Positions 6,280 through 13,681 of a stretch of 17,321 nucleotides of DNA are shown here, in pieces. The position numbers were made by a program, and so were the translations under genes. Within the stretch, counting starts at the first letter, position 1. Each line of letters opens with the position of its first letter. The notes under the pieces were generated by a model. The model did not search any database. It saw only the letters and a list, made by a program, of their open reading frames with translations, and had not been told where the DNA came from. This DNA is from JAWOGN01 sp046496815 (GTDB taxonomy: Bacteria; Desulfobacterota; DSM-4660; Desulfatiglandales; Desulfatiglandaceae), in the NCBI GenBank assembly GCA_046496815.1, contig JAWOGN010000104.1, positions 1-17,321 of the forward strand, given 5' to 3'.

Positions 6280-7956
6280 TTACTTCTCGGCGGCACCCCA
6301 GGCGGCTTTGAGAACACCCCCGCCGACTTTTGATATGATCAGCAGAAGAATAAAGGTGATCACAATCATCAGAAACGCCATGGCGGCGGCAATTCCAAAT
6401 TCCATACCGCGATGCCAGTTCAAATAGATGCCGATGGGCAAGGTTTCCCACCCTCCTTTATAGAGGAATACCGCCGTGGAAATCTCCTGAAACGCCATGA
6501 TGAAAAACATGACCACGCCGACGAGCACCCCTTTGAGCAGTAACGGCAATGAAATCAGAAAAAAAGTTTTGATCTTACCGGCACCCGCGACCTCGGAGGC
6601 TTCCTCGAGGGAAGGGTCCAACTGCAAGTAAGAGGAATGCGCCATCCGCAAAAAATACGGGAGCCGCCTTGCAAACAGGGCCAGGGGCATAATGATCCAA
6701 TACTGGGCGAGGGGGATGCCTTTCCAGAAGGCCAGAAGATAACTCACACCGATCGCGATACCCGGGAACGCCAGCATTAAAGTGATGACGAAGTCGAGCG
6801 CGTCTTTTCCCGGCACACGCGTACGGACGATAAGATAGGCGACCGGAAGCCCGAAAGCGATTCCGAAAATCAAGGCGATTCCGCTGAAAAGGAAGGAGTT
6901 TTTAATCAGACCCGGGCTTTCCAGCAAAATTAGCCTGAAATTTTCCAGCGTCCAATACGATGGAAATATCTCAAAAGTCCATCTTCTCGAAAAAGCGGCC
7001 AAGCCCAACACGATCGGAATGAGCAGGACGATAAAGGCGATGAACATCATGTATACATAGGCGCTCGATTTCACCCACACACTGGGCTCGATCACTCTGC
7101 CTTCAGAGGTTGTTCCTTTTGAGAGACCTGTGTATTTTCGCTTCTCAACCCACCACCGGGCAAACAAAAAAAGGGAAATGCAAACGACGGAAGACACGAC
7201 CACTGCCACGATGCCCATATATTTGCGGTGCACATCGGTAAAATGATAAGAGATATTGATGTAGGAAACCGATGGGAGAAAGTCCACCTGGCCCAAAATC
7301 AGCGGGGTCAGCCAATCGGTAAAGGGCCATAGGAATACGAGGACGGCACCCGCCAGATAACTTGGCGTGCAAAGCGGCAAGGTGACGGTGATAAATCTAC
7401 GAAAACCGCTCGCCCCCTCGACTTCTGCGGCTTCTTCAAAGGAAGGGTCGATATTGGTAAAACCGGCCGAAAGACCCAGGACGATAAAGGGGAGCATATG
7501 CAGGGCTTGCACGAACACCAGCCCGTGCAGCCCGTAAATGAAATTGACGGGTGTCTCGACCAACCCCAAGTCCATCAGGAGCAAATTGACGGTGCCGTAC
7601 TTGCCGAAAAAAATGATAAATGCAAATACCCCGGCAAAAGCGGGCAAGACAATCGGCAAAAGGATCAGGGCTGTGAAAACGGTCTTGCCCCGATGCCGGT
7701 ATCTCGCCAAGATGTATGCCAGCGGCACGCCGAACACGGTGGTCGTCAGGAGCACCATGGTACTCAGCAACAGGGTATTTCTAAAGGTCTTCAGATAATA
7801 CGCGTCCTGGAAAAATTCCAGGTAATTGCCGATTCCCCAGCGGCCCGTTTCCGCGATTTTGAAACTTTCCACCATAAGAATTGACAGCGGATAAAGCACA
7901 AGAAAGGCAATCACCAACCACAGGAGTGCCGCCAGAGAAATACTGCCGCGTGACAT
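6280..7956 (-). CDS. Fused double ABC importer permease, FbpB/AfuB (ThiP) type
   Basis: This is one polypeptide holding both halves of the inner-membrane channel, as in FbpB, AfuB and ThiP. The 558 residues contain two similar modules of about six spans each (roughly 1-275 and 295-545). Each module has an EAA loop for the ATPase: EEAAEVEGASGFRRF at 174-188 with LP following, and EEASEVAGAGKIKTF at 451-465 with SLPLLL following. A hydrophilic linker occupies about 270-295. The start ATG at 7956 has an AAAGGTG ribosome site 5-6 nt upstream. The gene is placed between the binding protein (308 nt away) and the ATPase (80 nt away), giving the standard fbpABC order. A substrate cannot be read from it. 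Confidence 0.92.
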   Translation of the reverse strand: MSRGSISLAALLWLVIAFLVLYPLSILMVESFKIAETGRWGIGNYLEFFQDAYYLKTFRNTLLLSTMVLLTTTVFGVPLAYILARYRHRGKTVFTALILLPIVLPAFAGVFAFIIFFGKYGTVNLLLMDLGLVETPVNFIYGLHGLVFVQALHMLPFIVLGLSAGFTNIDPSFEEAAEVEGASGFRRFITVTLPLCTPSYLAGAVLVFLWPFTDWLTPLILGQVDFLPSVSYINISYHFTDVHRKYMGIVAVVVSSVVCISLFLFARWWVEKRKYTGLSKGTTSEGRVIEPSVWVKSSAYVYMMFIAFIVLLIPIVLGLAAFSRRWTFEIFPSYWTLENFRLILLESPGLIKNSFLFSGIALIFGIAFGLPVAYLIVRTRVPGKDALDFVITLMLAFPGIAIGVSYLLAFWKGIPLAQYWIIMPLALFARRLPYFLRMAHSSYLQLDPSLEEASEVAGAGKIKTFFLISLPLLLKGVLVGVVMFFIMAFQEISTAVFLYKGGWETLPIGIYLNWHRGMEFGIAAAMAFLMIVITFILLLIISKVGGGVLKAAWGAAEK

Positions 7957-8040
7957 ATCACACCTTTAATTGAGTACATTTTTTAGAGCCACGCCCTCTC
8001 ACGCTGTGCGATGACATACCATCCCGGCCAATCCCTGTGA

Positions 8041-8150
8041 AACGGGGGGGGCAAACCCGGATCCGGAATCCCTTGACGCGATTGCATTCGCACCAAATTT
8101 CGGATCTCGCTGCGCTGCACTTCGCTCGTCCGGAATGACGGTCTTTCGCA
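8041..8150. repeat. REP-like intergenic repeat region
   Basis: The 308-nt gap between binding protein and permease (7957-8264) contains the palindrome CCGGATCCGG (8057-8066), a direct repeat TCCGGAAT (8063-8070 and again near 8129-8136) and a low-complexity tract of CGCTGCGCTGCACTTCGCTCG type (8107-8127). Such sequence is typical of dispersed intergenic repeats and yields spurious ORFs. It also has a run of eight G (8044-8051). No gene is supported in the gap. Confidence 0.4.
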
Positions 8151-8203
8151 ATTAAAACACAGTGTCTCTGGGCGCGGATTCTTCACGGTTTCGGACTTAA
8201 ATA

Positions 8204-8229
8204 TACGGGCGAGCCAACGCTCGCCCGTA
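8204..8229 (-). terminator. Strong hairpin directly after the binding-protein gene (attenuator or mRNA-stabilising stem)
   Basis: TACGGGCGAG (8204-8213) and CTCGCCCGTA (8220-8229) form a perfect 10-bp stem with a 6-nt loop, 35 nt after the binding-protein stop at 8265. On the minus strand the stem is followed by TATTTAAG, only a weak U-tract, so partial termination or protection of the upstream mRNA from 3' decay fits better than full termination. The permease and ATPase genes downstream must still be read. Confidence 0.6.
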
Positions 8230-8264
8230 AGGAGCCGCAAGAATTTTCCGACTCTATGACGCCG

Positions 8265-9566
8265 TTAGGGCGCTACAAGCAGTGCACGTGCCTTGGATGC
8301 CGCCAGTCGAGCTGCTGCATAATTGCCGTCGATCTCAAAGAGGTGTCTGGCTTCCTTAATTTTCGCGTCCGCCTTGGTCACGTCCGTCTTCTCGGCTTTG
8401 GCCGCGCTGATTTCCCCCTCAACTTCCTCTATCAGGAACAGACTGCTTTTCAACTCGCCCCACTTCCGGTAGATCTCATACTCGTATTTCTTGTTGACTT
8501 CGTCCCATCTCTTGGTTGCAAGATCCAGGTCGTACTCGATGAAGTCGACCTCCAGAGCCCAAAACGAATCAACGCCCAAGGCCTTTTGGGCATGTTCGGC
8601 CATTTCGACGCCTTCTTTTTGCCACACGGAGAACTTAATGTCCGTATTGGCCGCAAAGTATCGGCCATCCAGCACGTACTTTTGCCCCTCCATGCTGAAC
8701 AGCCAGTCCAGAAAGATCTTCCCGACGGCCTCATTGGGCGCGCCTTTCAACAACGCGACCGCCTCCGGAACCAAAATGGTTTTTTCAGGCAGTAAATCAC
8801 GCACCGGAAAGCCGTCTTTGCGCGCAGCCATCGCGTTCATTTGCGGCTGCGCGATCCCGATGGGGACCTCACCTCGGGCCACCAGTTGGGTCGTATCCGT
8901 GCTGCCGGTGGAGAATCGGGCCAACTGGGCCGCCAATAATCTGAAATATTTCCAGGCTTCCTTTTCTCCGTATGCCTGCATGAGGATTTCGATGGCTTCA
9001 TGCATGGTGCCGGAGGCATAGGGCAGCGTATGCACGATGTTACCCCGGTATATGGGGTTGAGCAGATCGTTCCAGGTTTTCGGCGGCGGCAGCCTCAGCC
9101 GTTTCAGAACCTTCTCGTTGTATAGATTGGTGACAATCCAGGGCGCAAAACAGGTCCAATAATCATCTTTGTCCTTCACTTTCATTCCGTGCCAATCGGC
9201 AGGAACCTTATCCCAACCCTTTGGCCGGTAAGGGACGATCAGGCCCTCCTGTTTTAAGACTTCATGGGCCGGAGCGCCGGCGCCCAGAAAGACGTCGGCA
9301 TCGGGTTTGCCGCCCCATGCCCTGACTTTGTCCACACAAACAGGCCAACCGCCCGGTCGCACGAACGTGATGTCCACGTCTTTGCCATAGGCCTTTTTAT
9401 AGTAAGCCTTGAAACCCTGGGTAAGGCTGGCGGATAACTCCTTGTAAACAGGCCCGACCCAGCCGATTTTGTCCGCAGCCTGCGCTTTCGCCGCAAAGGC
9501 CGGCATGAGCAGCAGCGCCATAGAAAGGACAGCAAGGATTGCTGCGGTTAAGCATGTCTTTTTCAT
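8265..9566 (-). CDS. Periplasmic solute-binding protein, FbpA/AfuA-like, with C-terminal helical extension
   Basis: This is the ligand-capturing subunit for the fused permease and ATPase downstream. ATG 9566 has AGGAGG 5 nt upstream and opens a signal peptide of about 30 residues (MKKTCLTAA..., ending near AKAQA-ADK). The body follows the COG1840 pattern: DADVFLGAGAP (88-98) near the hinge, then TNLYN and KTWNDLLNP (163-171), GSTDTTQLVARGEVPIG (221-237) and the ANTDIK region (306-311). I do not see the adjacent Tyr pair that binds Fe3+ in FbpA, so iron is not supported; other options include phosphonates, polyamines and other small anions or cations. The protein is 433 residues, about 90 longer than usual. 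The tail (about 371-433) is Ala/Glu/Lys-rich and probably helical. Confidence 0.88.
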   Translation of the reverse strand: MKKTCLTAAILAVLSMALLLMPAFAAKAQAADKIGWVGPVYKELSASLTQGFKAYYKKAYGKDVDITFVRPGGWPVCVDKVRAWGGKPDADVFLGAGAPAHEVLKQEGLIVPYRPKGWDKVPADWHGMKVKDKDDYWTCFAPWIVTNLYNEKVLKRLRLPPPKTWNDLLNPIYRGNIVHTLPYASGTMHEAIEILMQAYGEKEAWKYFRLLAAQLARFSTGSTDTTQLVARGEVPIGIAQPQMNAMAARKDGFPVRDLLPEKTILVPEAVALLKGAPNEAVGKIFLDWLFSMEGQKYVLDGRYFAANTDIKFSVWQKEGVEMAEHAQKALGVDSFWALEVDFIEYDLDLATKRWDEVNKKYEYEIYRKWGELKSSLFLIEEVEGEISAAKAEKTDVTKADAKIKEARHLFEIDGNYAAARLAASKARALLVAP

Positions 9567-9693
9567 TTTGGCCTCCTTTTAAATCGAATTTTCACATTTC
9601 AAGGATTAAGGTTTCATTTACCCCAATCCACTGCCGAAAAAGTTACATCCCTTGGTTAACAACCCAACACACGACTGCCGATTTTCCCTGTTT

Positions 9694-9705
9694 TCACCTC
9701 CTTTT
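9694..9705 (-). promoter_or_regulatory. Orphan full-length Shine-Dalgarno sequence in the binding-protein leader
   Basis: On the minus strand AAAAGGAGGTGA lies within the roughly 158-nt leader, more than 120 nt before the start at 9566, which has its own AGGAGG. No ATG, GTG or TTG stands at a normal distance. The GTG inside it opens only a 13-codon ORF with no spacing. It repeats the situation upstream of the other binding-protein gene (1741-1750). Confidence 0.4.
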
Positions 9706-9730
9706 GAAAAGAATTTTGTATTTCGACGGC

Positions 9731-9760
9731 ATTCTAGACACAATACCGGATAAATGTCAA
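9731..9760 (-). promoter_or_regulatory. Near-consensus sigma70 promoter of the FbpABC-like operon
   Basis: Read on the minus strand, TTGACA (9755-9760, 6/6) and TAGAAT (9731-9736, 5/6) are separated by 18 bp. Transcription would start near 9724, giving a leader of about 158 nt before the ATG at 9566. The 306-nt gap (9567-9872) holds this promoter and the leader. I see no recognisable riboswitch or Fur-like operator in it. Confidence 0.65.
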
Positions 9761-9872
9761 AACAATGCGTGCCATATCAACATAAAGATGTCCCCAACCC
9801 TGTTGAGAGACGCCGTGAAACGGTTTTCTGAATCCGCGAGGCAGGGTTACCTCAAAGGCGATATCGAACGCC

Positions 9873-10907
9873 TCAGGGGGCAATGACGACCCGGACCGCA
9901 TCCGTGAAAACTTCCAGTTGATCCAGTGCGCTGTTGATCGCAGCGGCATCCAGGGGTACGGTTCGTGTAACCACCTCGGATAGATCAAGCCTCCCGTGCC
10001 GGACCCACTCGATGAGCAAAGGAATTTCCTGTGCCAAGTGATCCGACACCCCGATGATTTCCGCCTCTTTGTTTAACAACTCCTCATAAGGGGCTATCTC
10101 AAAAGTCCGTTCGGTAATACCCGCCATAACCGCACGTCCGTAGACGGCAAGGGATTGGACTGCCTGCTTCATGGTCTGCGGAAGACCAATCAGTTCGAGG
10201 GCCACATCGACGCCCCTGCCGCCTGTCAGCCGTTTGATTTCATTGACCGGGTCGCTTTCTTCGGCATTTATCGGAATCGCACCGAAGCCGACGGCGATCT
10301 TCAGCTTGTTTTTTTTGATATCCACCGCATAAATCTCCGCCGCGCCGAAGCAGCGCGCCATCTGCACCGCCGCCATACCCAGTCCGCCGACCCCAAAAAC
10401 AGCCACCGTGTCCCCCGGCTTGACTTTTCCCTTGTAAAAAGCATGCAGAGACGTCGCTGCGGAACACATCATGATCGCCCCTTGCGCAAAGGGAATCTCG
10501 GCAGGCAACAAGAAAGCGCTCCGTGCCGGGATGCAAATATACGCTGCATACCCGCCGTCCCGATATTTCCCCAACATTTTACCGGACGTGCAAAATTGCT
10601 CGTGCCCCTGACGGCAGTAGACACAGTCGCCGCAGGTGACCATGTAGTGAAGGCATACCCTGTCATCCTTTCGGAACGTGTCTACTTCGGCTCCCACCTG
10701 TTCAACGACACCGGCGACTTCATGCCCCAGCGTCAGCGGCAACGGGTGAACCCGTGACCTGCCGGCTCGGTAATGGGCATCTGAGTGACAGATACCCGCA
10801 GCCTTGACACGAACCAATATATCTTTCGCACCGACAGCCGGTATGTCCACCTCTTGCAGTTCCAACGGTCTTCCCGGTTCTATCAGTCGTACCGCTTTCA
10901 TCTTCAT
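9873..10907 (-). CDS. Zinc-dependent alcohol dehydrogenase (MDR superfamily)
   Basis: This cytoplasmic oxidoreductase interconverts an alcohol and an aldehyde or ketone with NAD(H). The 344 residues show the full zinc MDR set. The catalytic zinc site is GICHSD (Cys40), GHEVAG (His62, Glu63) and a later Cys148 in the MMCSAATS segment. The structural zinc Cys are 92, 95, 98 and 106. The Rossmann motif GVGGLG is at 172-177, and Asp196 at the end of the second beta strand favours NAD over NADP. Length is normal (about 340-350). ATG 10907 and ATG 10901 are both possible starts; AAAGG (AAAGGTAAGCC before ATG) sits 6 nt before the first. It is upstream of the FbpABC-like operon on the same strand, but that operon has its own promoter. 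The physiological substrate cannot be read. Confidence 0.93.
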   Translation of the reverse strand: MKMKAVRLIEPGRPLELQEVDIPAVGAKDILVRVKAAGICHSDAHYRAGRSRVHPLPLTLGHEVAGVVEQVGAEVDTFRKDDRVCLHYMVTCGDCVYCRQGHEQFCTSGKMLGKYRDGGYAAYICIPARSAFLLPAEIPFAQGAIMMCSAATSLHAFYKGKVKPGDTVAVFGVGGLGMAAVQMARCFGAAEIYAVDIKKNKLKIAVGFGAIPINAEESDPVNEIKRLTGGRGVDVALELIGLPQTMKQAVQSLAVYGRAVMAGITERTFEIAPYEELLNKEAEIIGVSDHLAQEIPLLIEWVRHGRLDLSEVVTRTVPLDAAAINSALDQLEVFTDAVRVVIAP

Positions 10908-10964
10908 GGCTTACCTTTCCGGAGTAGGTTGATGAGAATTCACCATTGGCGGCCTCACGGGGAC

Positions 10965-10985
10965 CATGCATCGCTCCGACGCATG
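10965..10985 (-). other. Inverted repeat upstream of the alcohol dehydrogenase gene
   Basis: On the minus-strand RNA, CATGCGTCG, GAG, CGATGCATG forms a 9-bp stem with one G-U and a 3-nt loop. It lies in the 163-nt gap between the membrane-protein stop (11071) and the dehydrogenase start (10907). No U-run follows. It could be an operator or a leader hairpin. I find no convincing promoter in this gap, so the two genes may be co-transcribed. Confidence 0.35.
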
Positions 10986-11070
10986 CAAACGCGGCATGAA
11001 GCAAGATCCGGCTAATACAACGAATGGTTCATATCATGCTCCGAGCTTTGAGTCGATATGCCGCTTCCCT

Positions 11071-11784
11071 TCATGCATCGGGATGGGTCCGCACTTTTCC
11101 TTCGGGGTTACCCGGATCCGTCTGTGCCTTGATCGACAGATCGTAAAATCGAAACAGAAGTATGCTTACAATCGATTCCAGGATAATCCCCAGCATTGCA
11201 ATGACGACAAACAACAAATATGTGTTCAGAGAAATCGCATTGGCCCCGAACTGCACGAGCAGGCTGATCGCCGCAAGGACCAGTGAAAGCAGAAACGTAC
11301 TCCCAATTATCTCCAGCGTAAATGGTTTGCTGATGCCATAGCTTTTCGTGATTGCTTTCTTCGCAGTGGTCTTCTCAAGAACGACCACAAACTCAGACAG
11401 TGACAGCCGGGCAAACAATATCAACCCCGGAATAATAAACGCGATAATACCTGCAATGATAATGACCGAGCTTGCAAAGTAGACGAGAATCAAGTTTTGC
11501 CAGCTATTGAAACCGACGCTGAGACACTTCCTGATATCCCAGTTCCCCTGCGAAACCAACAAGGACATCAGATATATGAAACCGCCTGTGTAAATGGGCT
11601 TGTACAAGAGGTGCAATAAAGACGGCACATATTTGATGTACCCCTGCGCTTCTGATTCAATGATATACACGGACAGTGAGGTTTCGATCAATACAATCGG
11701 AAATGCTGAAATCAAAAGAAACTTCAGGATATCCACGGCAAAAGCCCTGAAGAATGCAAATGTCTCTAATAACCGTTTTATCAC
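11071..11784 (-). CDS. Multispanning membrane protein, YciC/GPDPase-membrane-domain-like
   Basis: This inner-membrane protein of 237 residues has no assigned reaction. Hydrophobic stretches lie at about 20-40, 56-77, 98-127, 157-178 and 186-212, giving five or six spans, with a charged tail (220-237). The middle part, with a FIIPGLILFARLSLSEFVVV stretch followed by a KAITKSYG segment, resembles the conserved core of YciC (UPF0259) and glycerophosphodiester phosphodiesterase membrane-domain proteins. The start is GTG (11782-11784) with AAGGA 6 nt upstream (11791-11795); no Met occurs before residue 73. It is divergent from folC and upstream of the alcohol dehydrogenase. The family match is by eye and moderate. 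Confidence 0.7.
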   Translation of the reverse strand: MIKRLLETFAFFRAFAVDILKFLLISAFPIVLIETSLSVYIIESEAQGYIKYVPSLLHLLYKPIYTGGFIYLMSLLVSQGNWDIRKCLSVGFNSWQNLILVYFASSVIIIAGIIAFIIPGLILFARLSLSEFVVVLEKTTAKKAITKSYGISKPFTLEIIGSTFLLSLVLAAISLLVQFGANAISLNTYLLFVVIAMLGIILESIVSILLFRFYDLSIKAQTDPGNPEGKVRTHPDA

Positions 11785-11910
11785 AGGCTATCCTTAATTA
11801 TACGTCGATCCGGAGTCCCGCTTCGCACCGTATACACACCATGTATGGACGGGCATTGTCTTATATTTAACTAGCACAAAACGAATTTCATCTCCATAGG
11901 TTTTATCAGA

Positions 11911-11943
11911 CCCCGGTTCATCCGGAAAGGATTGAACTCGGGG
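11911..11943. other. Structured inverted repeat in the divergent yciC-like/folC gap
   Basis: CCCCG+GTTCA (11911-11920) pairs with TGAAC (11933-11937), a one-base bulge (T11938) and CGGGG (11939-11943), giving 10 bp. An inner TCC/GGA pairing in the 12-nt loop adds 3 more. The gap (11785-12245, 461 nt) separates two divergent genes. It also holds a weak hairpin (12081-12097), a possible promoter (11974-12003) and no ORF I can support. No tRNA was found although the hairpin looks superficially like a T-arm. Confidence 0.4.
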
Positions 11944-11973
11944 AAATACCAAACATCCCGGGTAACATTTGAA

Positions 11974-12003
11974 TTGACAAAGGTTGAAAAGCCCTGCAAA
12001 AAT
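11974..12003 (+). promoter_or_regulatory. Possible promoter for folC-lptD
   Basis: TTGACA (11974-11979) is followed after 18 bp by AAAAAT (11998-12003), a 4/6 -10 match. It is about 240 nt upstream of folC, so the leader would be long. Only the -35 box is convincing. Confidence 0.25.
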
Positions 12004-12245
12004 ACGCAGCCAAAGATGCCCCGCGTTTGTTTTTCTCTCTAGAACCGGGCAATGCGTTCACGAAAGCTGCCACTGCTCTGATTTTCCCTGAGAAAATATC
12101 GGGCGGTTCGGGTCAATTGAAAACGGCACCTTCGGATCTCTTTGGTGTTTCGAAACGGGTAACACCCCGGCGGGTGGGCTGATCTCCACTCTCCTGTGGA
12201 ACGTCCGTTCTCCTTATCTCTTCTTCAGAAAGGCCCTTTGGGTAA

Positions 12246-13544
12246 ATGAATAAAGCAGAAGCAGGGTATCGACGCGCGATCGGTTACCTGTATGGTCTTC
12301 AAAAATACGGCATTAAGTTCGGACTTTCGAAGACATCCAACCTATTGGAAGCACTTGGGAACCCTCACCACGGACAAAACTATATCCACATTGCAGGAAC
12401 CAATGGAAAGGGTTCGGTTGCGGCCTTTATCGCATCTATTCTGACGGAATCGGGCCTTAAGGTCGGCCTATACACCTCGCCGCATCTTGTGAGATTTACG
12501 GAGCGGTTCAAAATCAACAACGAGGAAATCTCCCGAGAAACGGCAACCGCCTTGATCGAGGCGCTGAAACAGGCCGTCCGACCGGAAGAACCTCCGACTT
12601 TTTTCGAAGCAACGACCGCCATGGCCCTCACGTTTTTTGCAAGGGAAAAAACCGACATTGCCGTCATGGAAGTGGGCATGGGAGGGCGCCTGGATGCCAC
12701 CAATGTCATCTCGCCGCTTCTTTCCGTCATTACGAACATCTCCATGGAACATCAGTTCTTTCTCGGATCTCGACTGCTGGACATCGCGGTTGAAAAGGGT
12801 GGAATCATCAAGGACGGAGTTGACGTCGTCACAGGCGCCTGCCGGCCCGGGGTCATCCATCTTTTTGAATCCATATGCAGGGAGAGAAAAACTCGCATAT
12901 GGCGGCTGGGAAAGGACTTCCAATATCGGTCCACCGCCTCCGGTCTCCATTACTATGGCATCAAACGCAGGCTTCATGGACTCGAACTGGGGCTTAGGGG
13001 AAGATTTCAAAATCGGAACGCGACCGTTGCACTGGCCTCATTGGAGCGGCTCGAGGCGCATGGATTTCACCTCTTGGCCCAACATATTCGCAATGGACTC
13101 CAAAAAAGCCGTTGGCCGGGAAGAATGCAGATTGTTTCCGGCAAACCCACGATCGTGTTGGATGGTGCGCACAATCCCGCAGCGGTCAGGGCGCTGTCGA
13201 GTTCCATAAGATCGGACCTTGACTACAGGCGCCTGATCCTGGTGATCGGAGTGATGGAAGACAAAGACATCGGGCGCATGCTGAAGGGAATCGTACCCCT
13301 TTCCGATTACGTAATTTACACCCGCCCGGTGTACGCCCGGGCGGCCGAACCCGAGGTCCTGCTCTCCAAGGGCGCACCCTTGGGAAAACCGGGAGAAATC
13401 GTGCCGCGCTTGACGGATGCCATTGAGAAAGCCAAACAGATCGCGGACCCGCAAGATTTGATCGTGATTTGTGGTTCGCTTTTCACTGTGGGAGAAGCCA
13501 TGACGCATTTTGATTCAAAAACGTATCGGCCGGACGAACTGTGA
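12246..13544 (+). CDS. folC: Bifunctional folylpolyglutamate synthase/dihydrofolate synthase
   Basis: FolC adds glutamate to dihydropteroate and to reduced folates with ATP in the cytoplasm, giving the retained polyglutamate cofactors of one-carbon metabolism. The 432 residues show the P-loop GTNGKGS (51-57), TSPHL (77-81), the MEVGMGGRLDATNV stretch (about 141-154, Mur ligase family) and the C-terminal DGAHNP (about 307-312), all hallmarks of FolC. Length is normal. The ATG 12246 start fits the family N-terminus (YRRAIGYLYGL), although its ribosome site is weak (AAAGG 12 nt upstream). Its stop codon overlaps a GTG (GTGA at 13541-13544) that could start a longer lptD product, so the two genes are probably co-transcribed. 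Confidence 0.96.
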   Translation: MNKAEAGYRRAIGYLYGLQKYGIKFGLSKTSNLLEALGNPHHGQNYIHIAGTNGKGSVAAFIASILTESGLKVGLYTSPHLVRFTERFKINNEEISRETATALIEALKQAVRPEEPPTFFEATTAMALTFFAREKTDIAVMEVGMGGRLDATNVISPLLSVITNISMEHQFFLGSRLLDIAVEKGGIIKDGVDVVTGACRPGVIHLFESICRERKTRIWRLGKDFQYRSTASGLHYYGIKRRLHGLELGLRGRFQNRNATVALASLERLEAHGFHLLAQHIRNGLQKSRWPGRMQIVSGKPTIVLDGAHNPAAVRALSSSIRSDLDYRRLILVIGVMEDKDIGRMLKGIVPLSDYVIYTRPVYARAAEPEVLLSKGAPLGKPGEIVPRLTDAIEKAKQIADPQDLIVICGSLFTVGEAMTHFDSKTYRPDEL

Positions 13545-13604
13545 TCCGTGCTGGTGCCGGCATTTTCGGACGTTGCCGTTTGACCCGACTTCATGCATTC
13601 GTTT

Positions 13605-13641
13605 GGCACGTCAAACTGAAACCCAAACATACGGACGTGCC
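13605..13641 (+). repeat. Inverted repeat between folC and the likely lptD start
   Basis: GGCACGTC (13605-13612) and GACGTGCC (13634-13641) are perfect 8-bp arms with a 21-nt loop, 41 nt before the preferred lptD ATG. It may be an mRNA hairpin in the intercistronic region. If translation really starts at GTG 13541 it would instead lie in coding sequence. Confidence 0.4.
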
Positions 13642-13681
13642 GCCAAAAGCCTACACGCGGATCTCGAGCTTCCAGCAACCC

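Noticed and set aside
7983..8240. Minus-strand 85-codon ORF between binding protein and permease
   Set aside because: It runs across the 10-bp hairpin and the REP-like tract, has no domain, and its composition reflects the repeats.
9734..9988. Minus-strand 84-codon ORF overlapping the end of the alcohol dehydrogenase gene
   Set aside because: Out of frame with a well-supported enzyme and running into the promoter at 9731-9760.
11797..11802. TATAAT on the minus strand before the YciC-like gene as a -10 box
   Set aside because: It lies one base from the AAGGA ribosome site, leaving almost no leader, and no -35 box stands 16-18 bp upstream.
11911..11943. tRNA-like T-arm (GGTTCA within a GC stem)
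   Set aside because: No acceptor, D or anticodon arms fit around it on either strand, and the arm is 10 bp with a bulge rather than 5 bp with a 7-nt loop.
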